From: Paraphysomonas bandaiensis | Taxonomy: Eukaryota; Chrysophyceae | Assembly: GCA_965644295.1 (NCBI GenBank) | Contig: CBFFRP010000348.1 | Coordinates: 124,001 to 188,000, forward strand | Direction of reading: 5' to 3' | Length of the DNA stretch: 64,000 nt | In this document: piece after piece, positions 8,689 to 20,267 of the stretch | How positions within the stretch are numbered: position 1 is the first letter of the stretch | How the letters are laid out: every line of letters starts with the position of its first letter | Made by a program: the position numbers and the translations under genes | Notes under the pieces: generated by a model | Seen by the model: the letters and a program-made list of their open reading frames with translations, nothing else | What the model was told of the DNA's origin: nothing | Databases searched by the model: none

Positions 8689-11600
8689 CTAAGTGCGCAC
8701 ATCACCCAGAGCTATTCCAAAGCACCTTATTAGCTCATCGCAGCAAATACTTTTGTTTAAAACAACGGGCTTCGCCAATTTTCCAGATTTATCAATGCAA
8801 GGGTCACTGTTGGCCCCAGGCGAAAACAAGATTTCGCAGCGATATTTCTCTGGGTCACTCAAATTTTTTGAGCGCACATCAAACAGTCTAATTGATATTT
8901 GCGTAAGGTATGAGAGCTCACTGGTTGTATCCAGTATGCGTTGTCCTTTAGCACTGAACACTTTGCAACTTCCACATGCAGGGTGTCCAAGTACGTTGAG
9001 AAGAGTGTACAGATGACTCTCTGACGTGAAATACAATCTGGTACGAACACAACGACCTAAGGTTCGAATAGCCAAATCTTCACCATGGCTGTGATCAAGA
9101 TGATATTGCATATCCATCCGAGTCCCTGATTTGGCAACATTCAAATCATACTGGATCTTATGAAGCAAAGCGCTGCACATTTTAATCCCAATATTACGCT
9201 TGTCTGTTGCGTCTATCCCGTATTCAAGAGGAACAACACAGTCTGCAAACAATTTGGACTTCTTGAAAAGTTCATCAAGATAGTCAATGTTGAGGTGGAA
9301 ATTATGCAGAACATCATACCGAGCCATGTCGTGTAGTTCAGGAACCTTAGATAGGTCGTACACACCCTTTTCCTTCTCATTAAAAAAGTCTCTATTCAAG
9401 GTTTCCCAGCGATACAGCATCAGCTCGTAAGTTTCATCCATATATAGCACCGGAAGTTCTTCTCCGTCATTCAGACGGGAGCACATGGCCTGAATATCAT
9501 CGCAAAGTCGCGACACCAAGCAGTGCATTTCTGCTAACAGCTTTCGTGGATTTCCAAGCCGAAGTAGAGTCTCCTTCATGAAAGAATTGCACTCTGGAGC
9601 GATACCGTCTAGCATGTCCGGAGTGAACTCTGTATCCATTTGTAGCACCCGATTTAATCTCGCTTTGCAGCGATCAACATCATTCTTAATTTCTATATTA
9701 TCATAGTGGTCCAACATCTGGTTATTCTCCTGAACTGTCACTAAGCTGACAAGTACGGGTGTGAGGTCTCCTTCCAGCTCAAGCAGTCCCTTGGTGAATG
9801 CGGCAGCAGTCTTCATGACCCGACCTTCATCTGACGCTTTTATTTTTAGATCATGCCTAAATGTAGAGTGAAGCCGAAGAACCCCACCACCTGTACATTG
9901 CCAGAACATATCATGATTATTGTGCACACTGCATTGTGGGAACACATACCACTGGGGTCGGGGTACATGCTGGTGCGAAAGGTCTCTCCTAGATCCTCCG
10001 CCTGCTTCTCGCCTAGACCCGTTAACACCCCACCCCACTTAAGAATAATAAGAAGGTGAGTAGCGCGTGTAATTCGTCGCACTGTCCCATCATCCCCCAC
10101 CTCACATACCTCAGACCACCTCTCGGGCTTGATCTGCAGTTTGCGATTGACACCAGTAATCTCGTGCTGCTCCAGGACATCTCGAACTCGTTGCAACTTC
10201 ACGAACATTGCAGCATTGTTACCGTACCACTTACTCTGCCCCTCCGAAAGAATGGTTTTCGTCACCTCCAGAAATTCGAGCAATGCCCTTCTGGATTTCA
10301 ACTTTAAGTTTTTCGTTGGAGATTTCGATTGCTCATGGAAATAATCCAGATATCTGGGATCCACAACTTTGAGTTTCATTTTCTGTTTGGGCGTTCGGTC
10401 ACCATGTCGAATAACGGATATTACACAAAGCAACTCCTCTTCATCTTCCACCTGAGCGTTGGGTGTGTTAGACCCAGAAGATTCACCCCTAGACGCGGGA
10501 GAGGGAGGCCGAGCAAGCTCACCAGTAGACTGATAGTTCTTAAGCTGTCGTTGCACATGCTTTGCAAGTGTCAAAGGCTGCACAGTGGAAAGTGTAGAGT
10601 GACACTCCGGTCGTAAGGCAAGTAGCATCGTCTCTGCAAGTATGCGGGCGCAGTCATCATAGTATTTCCTATTCTTCTTAACAAAGCTCCACCCATTGAC
10701 ATCGCACACGTATGACTTGCCTCCCTGGATTCTGCAGCACAATGTCAATAAAGTACATGACCATCACAAGTAATATAACCTTAGCAAGTCGAACCCACAA
10801 ACAGTTTGTTTGAAAGCCAACGTAATTTTCCGAGTAATCTCCTTCTCCGCTGGTGAGAGAATGACAGGGTAGCGCACCTCCAATCCATTTGCGTCCCTAT
10901 GAACCTTCCCGTCCACAACTGGGCTCTTTCTCGCTTCTGCGTGACCATAGTTGTCCCCTACCGTGTACACTTTAACGTCTGTGCCCTGTGTATTCAGGAA
11001 CTCCTCATAAATATATGACCCCGTGCGACGGACATCATTCTCGCTTCGGTAGAATTCGCTACTCCTATTGTTCACCTTTCGGAATAGCCGCTTACTACCG
11101 CCTCCTGCACTCATTGGGTAGTATATATATATCTACTATATATTATCGAAGCAAATCGAATAGAAATAATACGCTCACATTATGGTCGTCTGCATCGACA
11201 GGTTTCTCGACGAGAGGCTTTCGTATATGCACACCATTAACAACAATGTGGTCATCGTGCTCCTCTAATTCACAGGGCTTGCTCGGGTCATCACGCTCCA
11301 GATACACATGACGGGGAACATCAATGCCATGTTTTGTTAACAACTGAGGAGCAATTTGAGGATGATCATAGCATACGACTGTACACAAAACCTACCTCAT
11401 ACACACGACGTCTATCTTGGAGGTCAATTTGCATTTTGAGATCATTGATTAAATAAGGTTGCCTCAGGGAAACATACTCTATGGCTTTCATAAGGGGGTA
11501 CCCCCCAGAATAGAATGCAATTAGACATTCTACAATCTACAACAACATCGATATATTACATATAGTTAATATCGAAGAAGTGTGAGACGCACCGGCCACT

Positions 11601-11841
11601 CTTCTATTGGCTTCTCAAGAATACACTCGTCACCAAATGTAACCACTTCGAATATCTCTGTTGGTAGACGAGCAATAATTTCTCTCATTGGCTTTGATCT
11701 CGCTTTCTGTAATGAATGAGTGTGTATATATTAAATGAGGTTGATCCAACAGCAGCTGTTACTGACCTTGTCCATGGCGCATATGCCGACAGATATGCGG
11801 GGGAGGCTGCCAGAGGCACAGCGAGTATAGGCAGCTTTCAT
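8689..11841 (-). CDS. Diphosphoinositol-pentakisphosphate kinase (PPIP5K/Vip1), 7 exons
   Basis: Exons 11841-11767, 11706-11593, 11536-11396, 11343-11179, 11132-10780, 10731-9950 and 9890-8689 join in phase to 943 residues; the six GT-AG introns are 46-60 nt. The first exon encodes the family's ISVGICAM strand. An ATP-grasp kinase domain follows ([52 protein letters not shown]), and then a histidine-acid-phosphatase-like domain with [12 protein letters not shown] and [12 protein letters not shown]. This is the complete bifunctional layout: PPIP5Ks make and remove 1-diphospho-inositol phosphates (InsP7/InsP8) in the cytosol and act in phosphate and energy signalling. Start choice: the ATG at 11841 is the nearest upstream of the conserved first strand; an earlier start is possible. 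The promoter region is shared with the divergent Orai-like gene. Confidence 0.92.
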
Positions 11842-12284
11842 TTCACAGTGTGGTGATGTATATACAGGATATGAAATCAATGTGGATAGATGAGGAGATG
11901 CCGATGCGGATCTTTATGCTTGTGGTAACATGCAGTGGAAGTATGTCATGTGAGATTCGATTCGCTCATACCATACTGCTCGTACTCGTGTATGTACAGT
12001 GTACAGTAGGAGTACTCTACTCTACTGCATCTAGCTAGCTACTCTGTGTCGTATCCCTTGTGCTGTATATGCTGTATATGCTGTATACCGCTGTATGCAA
12101 AAATTCTGTACTTTGGTACGGTATACAAGTACATGTATGCACAGCTGCTGTATAGACGTTCGAACAACAGGCCATACAGCAGCGTATCACTGCAACTAGA
12201 AACAGCGCCATGTGCTCAAAGAATCCATCCATATATACACCGTAACACAGCAACTGCTCGGCATAGACCAGTGAAGAGGTGTAG
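11842..12284. promoter_or_regulatory. Divergent intergenic region between PPIP5K and the Orai-like gene
   Basis: These 443 bp separate two head-to-head start codons and so must contain both promoters. The region has short CTGTATATG-type repeats around 12064-12090 and a GCTAGCTA stretch near 12030. No defined box was recognised; its role follows from position only. Confidence 0.5.
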
Positions 12285-13213
12285 ATGGAGCTACTTTCCA
12301 CCCTTTCCAAGGGGCTGGATGTCGCTGATATGGCATGGGAGGTAAAGTGCCGCGAAGAAGACATGCAGCAGAGGGCCCTTGAGAATGAGCGTCGTCAAGT
12401 GGACGATGCTAGAAGAGCAGTCAACGAGAAGGCTGAGCAGCTGAAGGTTACTATAATCGGGATATGATACGCATGTATTTTGATAGTTTTTGTCAGGCTA
12501 TCAGTGGGTTGTCAGCCCTTGTAGCAGGGTTCGCTATGGTTGTACAGACCAATGTTCCTATTCCGAAGTCATTGGACCCCGTTCTGTTGTGTCTGATGGG
12601 ATCCACTACAGCAGCTGTGGTAAGTATATTGAGGTAATATATTTTTTATTGAAATTGCTTCATATAGGTAGCGTCTATGCTGATTGCAATGTTGAATAGT
12701 ACATTTATTTTGGTTGCAATATTCAAGTACGATTGCCATGTGAGAGACATATCATTTGATAAATTCTGGAGACAGCGGTGCGTGTTATTATATTAAAATC
12801 TATCAGTTGTCTTAGGTTAGATATTTTGGTGTAGCTGCGAAGCTGACTGGCAGCTGTCATACAATGCTTTCACGCTAGGTATTACAGTGACTATTCATAT
12901 TATTGTGGCCATTACTTAGAAAACGCTTATAACTTAGGTATACCACTTTTTCTGGTCATGCTTGCTCAGGTCGGTTGGGTTGTATTCTGGAAGCACCCGT
13001 CGAGAGATATCGCATCTATATTCGTATCAGCCATTGCCTTTCTTACACTGTCGTTTTGGGTTTTGCACACAAAGTACAAGTGGGGAGGAGTACTTGCCAA
13101 GGTATATACGCGGTGCTGATTCTAGCGTTAACATTTTATTGTTTATATATACCTTATAATGTTTGAAATGATATGTTGTATAGGGTCACGTCAAGCTGAC
13201 GTTTCGAAAGTAA
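12285..13213 (+). CDS. Orai-like calcium-channel family protein, 6 exons
   Basis: Exons 12285-12446, 12497-12619, 12668-12777, 12835-12878, 12938-13101 and 13184-13213 join in phase to 210 residues ending in TAA. A charged N-terminal helix (residues 5-54) leads into TM1, with LSALVAGFAMVV at 59-70. This matches the Orai pore helix, including the G-F-A-M-V core. TM2 has LIAMLNSTFILVAI, TM3 GIPLFLVMLAQVGWVVFW, and TM4 IFVSAIAFLTLSFWVLH. Orai proteins are four-pass store-operated Ca2+ channels. By hand alignment, the selectivity-filter glutamate (human Orai1 E106) is Asn73 here and the TM3 glutamate (E190) is Gln. Family membership is fairly firm, but calcium selectivity is doubtful. The splice choices in the third and fourth introns rest on restoring the TM3 homology. 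Confidence 0.7.
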
Positions 13214-13872
13214 ATGCGCTTGGATTCATGTCACTGCATCCTAGTGGTAGCTGGTGTACTGTTTATTTTGTTGATGATCCTTCAGCTGTATATTTGTATT
13301 AGGTAATGGGAGAAGGAATTAGTGGTGAGCTTGGTTAGCTGTTATGTGTATCCCAATATGTATCGGCTGTCGGTACAATATGTTAATGTCAATAGCAATA
13401 AGTGACGTACAATTCAATGTATTCGGAGAGGTAGTAAACTTGTAGAATTGACATAAATATAAACTTCATAGCTTTATAGGGTGCTTCTTTAGTTCTACTT
13501 CTATATAAATATTTCATGTTGTATTTAGAAATGCACTATAAATATACTCTTACTACATAAATCTTTTTAATTAAAGTTTTTCTTGGGTATTTTTAAGACA
13601 TGGTAATTCTACTTGAATAATAAATGTAGTCTGTTTACTGAAGGAGGATAATAGAGGGTGAGTGGAATCCTTAGGACCCTGTTGTCGTTGTTGTGTGTGT
13701 ATACTGTAGTAATGTTGAGTTGAATCCAAGGTGTACATTTTATATAGCTACAAGAGTTGACTTTGTTGTGATTAATCGTACTCCAGTTCACAATACAAAT
13801 ACACATGGTATTCATGTGCAAGGACTTACTTAAATCTCAGGTGAAAACAGAGATACTATTTCGTTACTAAAT
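13214..13872. other. Convergent spacer between the Orai-like and GnT-I-like genes
   Basis: AT-rich sequence with the 3' flanks of two convergent genes. No coding exon or RNA gene seen. Confidence 0.55.
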
Positions 13873-15539
13873 CTACTTCACAGCACCCCTGAGTTTGTGA
13901 CCAACTTCGCGACGGAACGCCGATGGGGATAACAAAGGAATACGACTAGGTTTGTAAGATAAATAATCGCTATCACTAGCACCTCCCTGAGCTTGATTGT
14001 GCCTCAGTCTACCTCGGTGAGTATTCAGAAGCATAATGTAGCTCTTTTTCGTGTTTTTTGACTTCAAGGCGGCTGAATTGGCCCAGTAAAACTCATGAAG
14101 GCCCTTGTGGGCCCCTCGCCTGTGTTCGTGCCAAATACCAAAATACTGCGCTATAGGTTCGAATGGTGCCCTTCCGAACTGAGGTTCTGGGTCGACGTCA
14201 ATCCAAATACAAAACAGCCCTGACAAAAAGTAAAATAGGAATACATGGAAATTCATATATAGTCACCAGGATTGGACTGTATCTCCTGCAGAGTAGAAAC
14301 ATGGTGGCATGACTGGATCAAATTAATGACTCGTTTCTCGTATGCCGAAGAGACAGCGCTCCCATATGCTGTCTCCCCTCTCGGCCATGACACGGCTGCA
14401 TCCTGGTTGTATGCTATATCACGGAAGTAGCGGTTGTGTGTCTCAAGGTTCATAAATGTGCCTTTAATTCCATTGTGAAAGCTTCTGGGCACCTGAGGAT
14501 ATACAATCTCCCTGCCCTTGTGGATATCAGGTGATCTGAGCCAGTGGTCCCAGTGAGAGTTCGGCCAACGCGCTTCAAGTTCTTTCTTGAAAAGATCTCT
14601 GTATAGAATGCGGTTAGAACTGATTATTGGGTTAACGAGTACTTACCGTGTCAGTAGCCACCCCAGGCCGGGAAAGTAGTCGGTCCTTCTAAGCTCATAC
14701 GGGTCCTGAACAAGCCCCCCAAAACCATTGTCATTCCACGCACTAACCAGCAGAGTACTGGGATCTGTTTCAAGGACAGGGGCGACCGCCACAAAGTACT
14801 TGTAAAAGTCAGGCGAGAAGAGTAGGTCATCCTCTATTACAATCACAGCAGGAGCAGATGGGCGAAGCTCAAAAACTTTGCTGAGAGAGAATTTATAGTG
14901 CGAAGCTATGCGACTTGCACCGTCTCCAGCTGGACCACGGAGGCCTCCGCTAGGAATATTCTGTACAAGCTGTATATCATGCTTCCGTGCAACATCCACC
15001 ACACCAGGCACTTTGCCGTCCTGGAATATAATGATATCTCGTGACACGTCTGTCACTGCCAGCAAAGAAGTAATGGTTTCTTCTAGCAACTCAACTCTAT
15101 TGCACGTCAACAAAGCTATAGGAAATTGTCCACCTTTACTTATAAAATTCGCAATGGGACCATCCGGAAGGCTGCTGTCGAGGCTTTTATCAAGTATATT
15201 GGTATCAGGGCCTTTGCTAAGTACATTGCTGTCACGGTGATTATTAACGATATTACTGTCGGTTTCCATAGATTGAATATTCCCACTAGATTCGACAGTT
15301 TCCGTTTTATCTTGATGTTGTATGAGGGCTTGGCTGCCACTAGACTTTTGGTTTGGTAGTTCAGCTTCACCCACAATCGGAATTCCAGCTGGGTGTTGAA
15401 TAGATGAAGTTTCACCCAAAGTACTACTTGTTGAGACAGTTTCAGCATGAAAAAAACCCAGTAGTCCAAGATTTAGGCCAATACTGAATGCAAGAAAAGA
15501 TGCAAATCCCAATAGGAGTACACGACTTGCAGTGTTCAT
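13873..15539 (-). CDS. GnT-I-like N-acetylglucosaminyltransferase (GT13), 3 exons
   Basis: Exons 15539-14647, 14598-14267 and 14219-13873 join in phase (introns 48 and 47 nt) to 523 residues. Residues 8-30 form a type II membrane anchor. Residues 31-135 are a Ser/Asp/Asn-rich stem. The catalytic domain begins at FPIALLTCNR (139-148), carries the EDD metal-binding motif at 236-238 (VIEDDLLFSPDF), and continues with LLVSAWNDNGFGG and YFPGLGWLL, all hallmarks of GT13. The second exon gives WDHWLRSP and FMNLETHNRYF. GnT-I transfers GlcNAc to Man5GlcNAc2 in the Golgi and opens the hybrid/complex N-glycan branch. The related POMGNT1 uses O-mannose instead, so the acceptor is inferred. Confidence 0.85.
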
Positions 15540-15968
15540 GTGTAAAACCTGTTCTTAAAACGCCGACGTAAAACACACTTCGCTGAGACGTTGCAGCAGA
15601 TATCGGCTACTATCTAATCACAGGATCAGAGACATCCAGATGTTAACCAGATTGACCACTCAATGAGATCCTGTTAGCTCATAGCGCGATGAATAGGAGC
15701 GTTGCATGTTGCCATGAGCAAATCCAGTGTTTGATTTGCATCCGATTAACGCACACCGGCCTATAGTTATATACTACACCACTGTATTCCAGTGATAAAA
15801 TAAAACTGAAACTTCATTAACTGAAAAACCCTTCAAGATATCATATAGCCAGAGTGAGGAACGGCAAAAATAGCACACATGAGAGTGTTAAAACCCCTCT
15901 ATTGATTGCACTCCTCTGCAGTGCTTGCGCCTATATTCTCTCGCCACTGTAATTGTGTTATTGTAAAA
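15540..15968. promoter_or_regulatory. Divergent spacer between the GnT-I-like and ATP synthase epsilon genes
   Basis: These 429 bp separate two divergent start codons and must hold both promoters. No defined element was recognised. Confidence 0.45.
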
Positions 15969-16302
15969 ATGTCGTTGACTGGCAAATACATTGCTCAGAA
16001 TGCTCAGGCTTATTGGAGACAGAGCAACTTGAATTATCTCCAGTATGTGAACGTGTCGTCCAATGTACTCAGGAGAGTTCTGAAGGTCAGTAGCAAGTAT
16101 TTAGTTGGCATCGATACTCATTATTTCAAATTGCAGGAACCTGCTCGTAGCAAGGCTTTTGCCCGTCAAGGAGTCTTTTATAACAAGTCCTTAAATGGTG
16201 GTGACAAGAGTAAGATGTTTGAAGCATATACGTGTCGTGTGGCTAATATCATATTCTGCAGTTCCAGTAACTTCTGTGTTCGCGAAAGCCAGAGCAGTTT
16301 AG
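15969..16302 (+). CDS. Mitochondrial F1-ATP synthase epsilon subunit, 3 exons
   Basis: Exons 15969-16085, 16137-16209 and 16262-16302 join in phase to a 76-residue protein ending in TAG; the introns are 51 and 52 nt. The core AYWRQSNLNYLQYVNVSSN matches the opening helix of the mitochondrial epsilon subunit (YWRQ.GL.Y..Y), followed by a basic stretch and a short C-terminal tail. This small subunit stabilises the central stalk (gamma/delta) of F1. The first intron keeps the frame open and would go unnoticed in a simple ORF scan, but removing it brings the protein to the family's usual length. It supports a respiring mitochondrion. Confidence 0.8.
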
Positions 16303-17819
16303 TGAGTATATTTTGGGGCTCTCATTATCCTGTTCTATTTCTATTGTAAACAAACAAATAATTTATTTTGCTTGCTTGTGGAGTTTGACTTGGAGCTGTT
16401 ACGTGTACATTACACAGTAGAACATCCACTAAGCTACTACTCTGAGGTCAGTTTTTACTAGCTATTAAATAGAATCGCAAATTAAGTTTGACTACATGCA
16501 TTTCGGGGTCACATCTGCAGTCCACAGCGTGCCACGGCAAGAGCTCCATATTGCTAATACTTAATGCTTTTATATACATCGTATTGTAAGAAGGTAGCTT
16601 CCCAACAACATTGTTGCCATACTTTTCTAACCGGTCCAACAATACCATTGCAATATACTAATATAATATCAATTAGCATCTATATACATGCGTATATTCC
16701 ATTTTTGTTTATATTTTTAAAAAACCTTCTGTGCTCACCATGCAACCAAAGAAAAATTACCTAATACGTGCGTACTAGCTAATCGCAGTCTCCCATAGAC
16801 TTATTCCTACATCACTACACTGTTCGTTCAAAATTAAGTCAATTATATAGGAATCCAGCCACAATGGTGAAGCCAATATCATATGCAATATGCATAGTAT
16901 TATATTAGATATACATGACAAAACTTTTTGGTTTGAGTAGTAGGTGCTTACAAGAATACAGTGTACAATATACGTGCATACCTAAATACATAGTATCATA
17001 CATCGTAGTATATACTAAATACTAGTATTGATTATTACCAAACGTTGCAAATATGTCATTTAGATTCTAGATTGTTACCAAGCCTTGCAAGGTGTTAATT
17101 TAGTGAGGAATGTTGTATTTATATAGGTATATACCGTGATCTAAGAGGTATAATAGCAGTACCAGTTTTAACTTCTTAATATGTCGGTATTAGTGTAGTA
17201 GCTAATAGCTAGGATATATGATATATTAATAAATGACGAAATCATTGAGAATGGAAAACACTTAGGCTTGACCCTTCGTCTACCTTTAGAATTCCCTTTT
17301 TAGATTTTAAGTTTCCACTTATACTAGAAAAAAGTTCGTCAACAATAGCTTCTTTCTGATTTATTTACACTTAACGTGCCTGTCTTCTTTGTTCATAATT
17401 TTACCTACTCTTGAAGTCTAATTACATATATTTGCTTTTTCACACATTCCTTCGTACTTGTGCTGTTTATAAGAGAAAAAGGTATAGCAGGTACATTCTA
17501 ACCATAGATCATACGCCCCATCATTCACTACTTCAAGAGACATGAATCTAAGAAAAACGTAAAATACATTCGATGGAGGCTTATATCATGCAACAGGCAT
17601 ATCATATTGTACGTAAATTGTAATTAATATCACATGTAAACTATTAGACAGATACTGAAAGTATTAACAATTGTTACTATATCTCTGCTACTAAAAATAG
17701 TATCTACCACTGTATGCGGTGGCAAACATCTTCCATATGGCTAATAAATGAGACGAGCTGTTCACACACTGGTGATTCACTTAACGTAGTCTCTAAATAT
17801 AAGCAAGAACAGAATAGTT
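16303..17819. other. Long AT-rich spacer
   Basis: About 1.5 kb without a supported exon. On the minus strand, 16630-16665 resembles one end of a short dispersed repeat also seen near 44765-44855. The rest is AT-rich. Confidence 0.5.
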
Positions 17820-18225
17820 GCCACCACTTTTTCATTCCTTTCTGAACCTAACCACATCGTCGTTCGGTCTGTATAAATAGTACAGAACTGAGAGAAGAAT
17901 AGATATTAACCCAGTATATACATTTCCATAGAGTGAATTGATCACTCTGTTATACATTTTAATCCACTCTGAGTCTACCCAGCTTTCGCCTTTGTCCGGG
18001 TTGCAAGCGGTGATGCTGCGTGCAGCCAGTCCCAGTACTCGTGATTAAACCCACCTAGCAGTGAGAAAGGGATTCCTATCAATAAGCTATTCACTAGTGT
18101 GAATACATTGACGACGTTGTCGACCTCCTGCACAGTGCACTGATCCTTGAAATAGAAGATATCTGCAAAGGAACTTTCATTGAAACGGTTCAGCAATTGC
18201 TCCCTCAGTGTCAGACGAGTACTCT
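17820..18225 (-). pseudogene. Inverted, frameshifted partial copy of the 18743-19411 gene
   Basis: Read on the minus strand, this stretch is very similar to about 18790-19190 of the plus-strand membrane gene, from the TCTGACACTGAGGGAG region into the third membrane segment. A one-base deletion near 18020 (GCAGCATC against GCAGCCATC) shifts the frame, so translation stops after HAASPLATRTKAKAG. The copy lacks the N-terminal codons and the last third. It is a recent inverted partial duplication and, by its break, a pseudogene. Confidence 0.85.
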
Positions 18226-18742
18226 AATGACAAGGGTCACTCGAAGGCTCATCAGTGTAGCATATATATACCCGAAATTGTACGAGTAGGTATTACTACT
18301 ACGGCTGTATCATGCTACGCAGTTCACAATAAACTCACACTAGAGCTATCAGTCGCATTGACAGATTTAGCCCTGCATTCCAATTGCTATTGGATTGCAG
18401 CAGGATGGCTCGATGATATAGTCCCATGAGTGTCGATCAATGATGCTGCTGTAGCTATATCTAGATACACTCCATCTACATACTGCCTGGGCGGATACGT
18501 ACTCCATACGCAGTACGAAGTGTACTCTGCTGTACAGTGTAGCTCATGAGGTAGAATACCGTAGTTCAGAGGAGTGTATTCTCTGTACTCTGTTGTGCGT
18601 CAGAGGAGGTCAGTATCTTTTAGCTAGCTCCAGAGCTTTTCGAGGACATCTAGACGCATATCCATACAGTATCTAGCTAAGAATATATACGCACTGAACA
18701 ATATGTGCTGTACAATCATGACTTGGAGGCAGCTTTAACTCG
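18226..18742. other. Spacer between inverted copies; promoter of the membrane gene
   Basis: About 500 bp between the arms of the inverted duplication. Many TAGCTA and GTACT motifs but no exon. It must contain the promoter of the gene at 18743. Confidence 0.45.
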
Positions 18743-19411
18743 ATGACATCTGTAACTAGTCCAGCAACTCCAACAACAAAATCTGGTTATTCTAGTATTC
18801 GTCTGACACTGAGGGAGCAATTGCTGAACCGTTTCAATGAAAGTTCCTTTGCAAATATCTTCTATTTCAAGGATCAGTGCACTGTGCAGGAGGTCGACAA
18901 CGTCGTCAATGTATTCACACTAGTGAATAGCTTATTGATAGGAATCCCTTTCTCACTGCTAGGTGGGTTTAATCAAGAGTACTGGGACTGGCTGCACGCA
19001 GCCATCACTGCTTGCAACCCGGACAAAGGCGAAAGCTGGGTAGACTCAGAGTGGATTAAAATGTATAACAGAGTGATCAATTCAGTCTATGGAAATGTGT
19101 ATACGGGGTTAATATCTATTCTTCTTTCAGTTCTGTACTATTTATACAGACCAAACGACGATGTGGTTAGGTTCAGAAACTGGTGGAACAGTGGTAGCAA
19201 GTACCCTGTTCTACTCATGTTTTTAGGCACTACATTGAACGTTGTTTTAGTCTGCACTTTGATGGGAGTTATTCACCAATATGTGAACAGTTCATCTCAT
19301 TTATGTGCCATATGGAACCCAGATACGTTTGCACGTAGTACATTTGCGACCGGGCTTGGAGGTACTATATTCTTCTTAGTTGTAGTAATATCGTCATATG
19401 TTATGTTGTGA
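18743..19411 (+). CDS. Unrecognised four-pass membrane protein
   Basis: A single-exon ORF of 222 residues with a Ser/Thr-rich start. Four hydrophobic stretches are visible: VFTLVNSLLIGIPFSLLGGF, LISILLSVLYYLYR, VLLMFLGTTLNVVLVCTLMG and GGTIFFLVVVISSYVML, the last ending the protein. Between the first and second lies a Trp-rich loop (EYWDWLH). I recognise no family. The upstream inverted pseudogene copy shows that the locus has duplicated. Confidence 0.7.
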   Translation: MTSVTSPATPTTKSGYSSIRLTLREQLLNRFNESSFANIFYFKDQCTVQEVDNVVNVFTLVNSLLIGIPFSLLGGFNQEYWDWLHAAITACNPDKGESWVDSEWIKMYNRVINSVYGNVYTGLISILLSVLYYLYRPNDDVVRFRNWWNSGSKYPVLLMFLGTTLNVVLVCTLMGVIHQYVNSSSHLCAIWNPDTFARSTFATGLGGTIFFLVVVISSYVML

Positions 19412-20267
19412 TTCTACTACGTGTCCACTACTGCATAATGTACTAGTGTCATTCGTGTTACTTTTTCTTTTAAATGAAATAAAATTGTCAACATATAAAA
19501 GAAGTGTACTTCCGCACAATATATATATTGCCCCTATCGAAACTAAACACCCACTGCACAACCAATATCCCAACCAATATACTCATGCCAGCAGAGCACC
19601 CCACATACCGCATCTCCCCCCCGACCGTCCTTAATCTCCTCAAAGCTACATTCACCCTTAGACGACCACACACAGGCGATTCGAACACGACCATACGCGG
19701 CCAACCCATACCGAAGACAACTACTACTTGTCCTCCGACCTAAAAAGAACCACCAGACGAACTCCACCTCACACCCCCTAGCTACCCCGCGGCCCGCGAC
19801 AATATCCCAACACGAGCCTCATAGGCGTTTTACTCAAAGGGAGATGACCATATTGCCCACAGAAATGCACAAGTAGTCCCGACGTGGTACGAAGAAAGGA
19901 TAACATTTTGATGTTACAAAGGACAGTTATAATAATGACAAGATAGCACTCCCAAGTAGCACTCTACAAAAGCATTATATAGGAAACCCTTGTTCAAACA
20001 ATTCGACTAGCTCAGTAGTAATAATCAGACATTTAAGAGGTACCAATTTGCACTCTGAGAACAATCACCTGTAATATAATATCTGAATGGCTACTAAAAA
20101 GTTATTGTCACATGGGCACTAGCTATTCGATATAAAGTGTTCACGTACCACGTCCAAGCGTACTACATAATATATTACATCACATGATAATTCATTAGAC
20201 TTATTAACTGACCACAGAGAGCTCAGGAAAAACAACAAATTACACCACACTATACTATACTATACAT
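19412..20267. other. Convergent spacer with a C-rich, G-poor stretch
   Basis: Between convergent genes. About 19540-19800 is C/A-rich and G-poor on the plus strand (for example CATCTCCCCCCCGACC), unlike the AT-rich flanks. This opens meaningless frames on both strands. No exon seen. Confidence 0.5.

Noticed and set aside
11379-11391. A 13-nt mini-intron in the PPIP5K gene
   Set aside because: A 52-nt intron (11395-11344) restores phase and gives a protein that matches the family without insertion.
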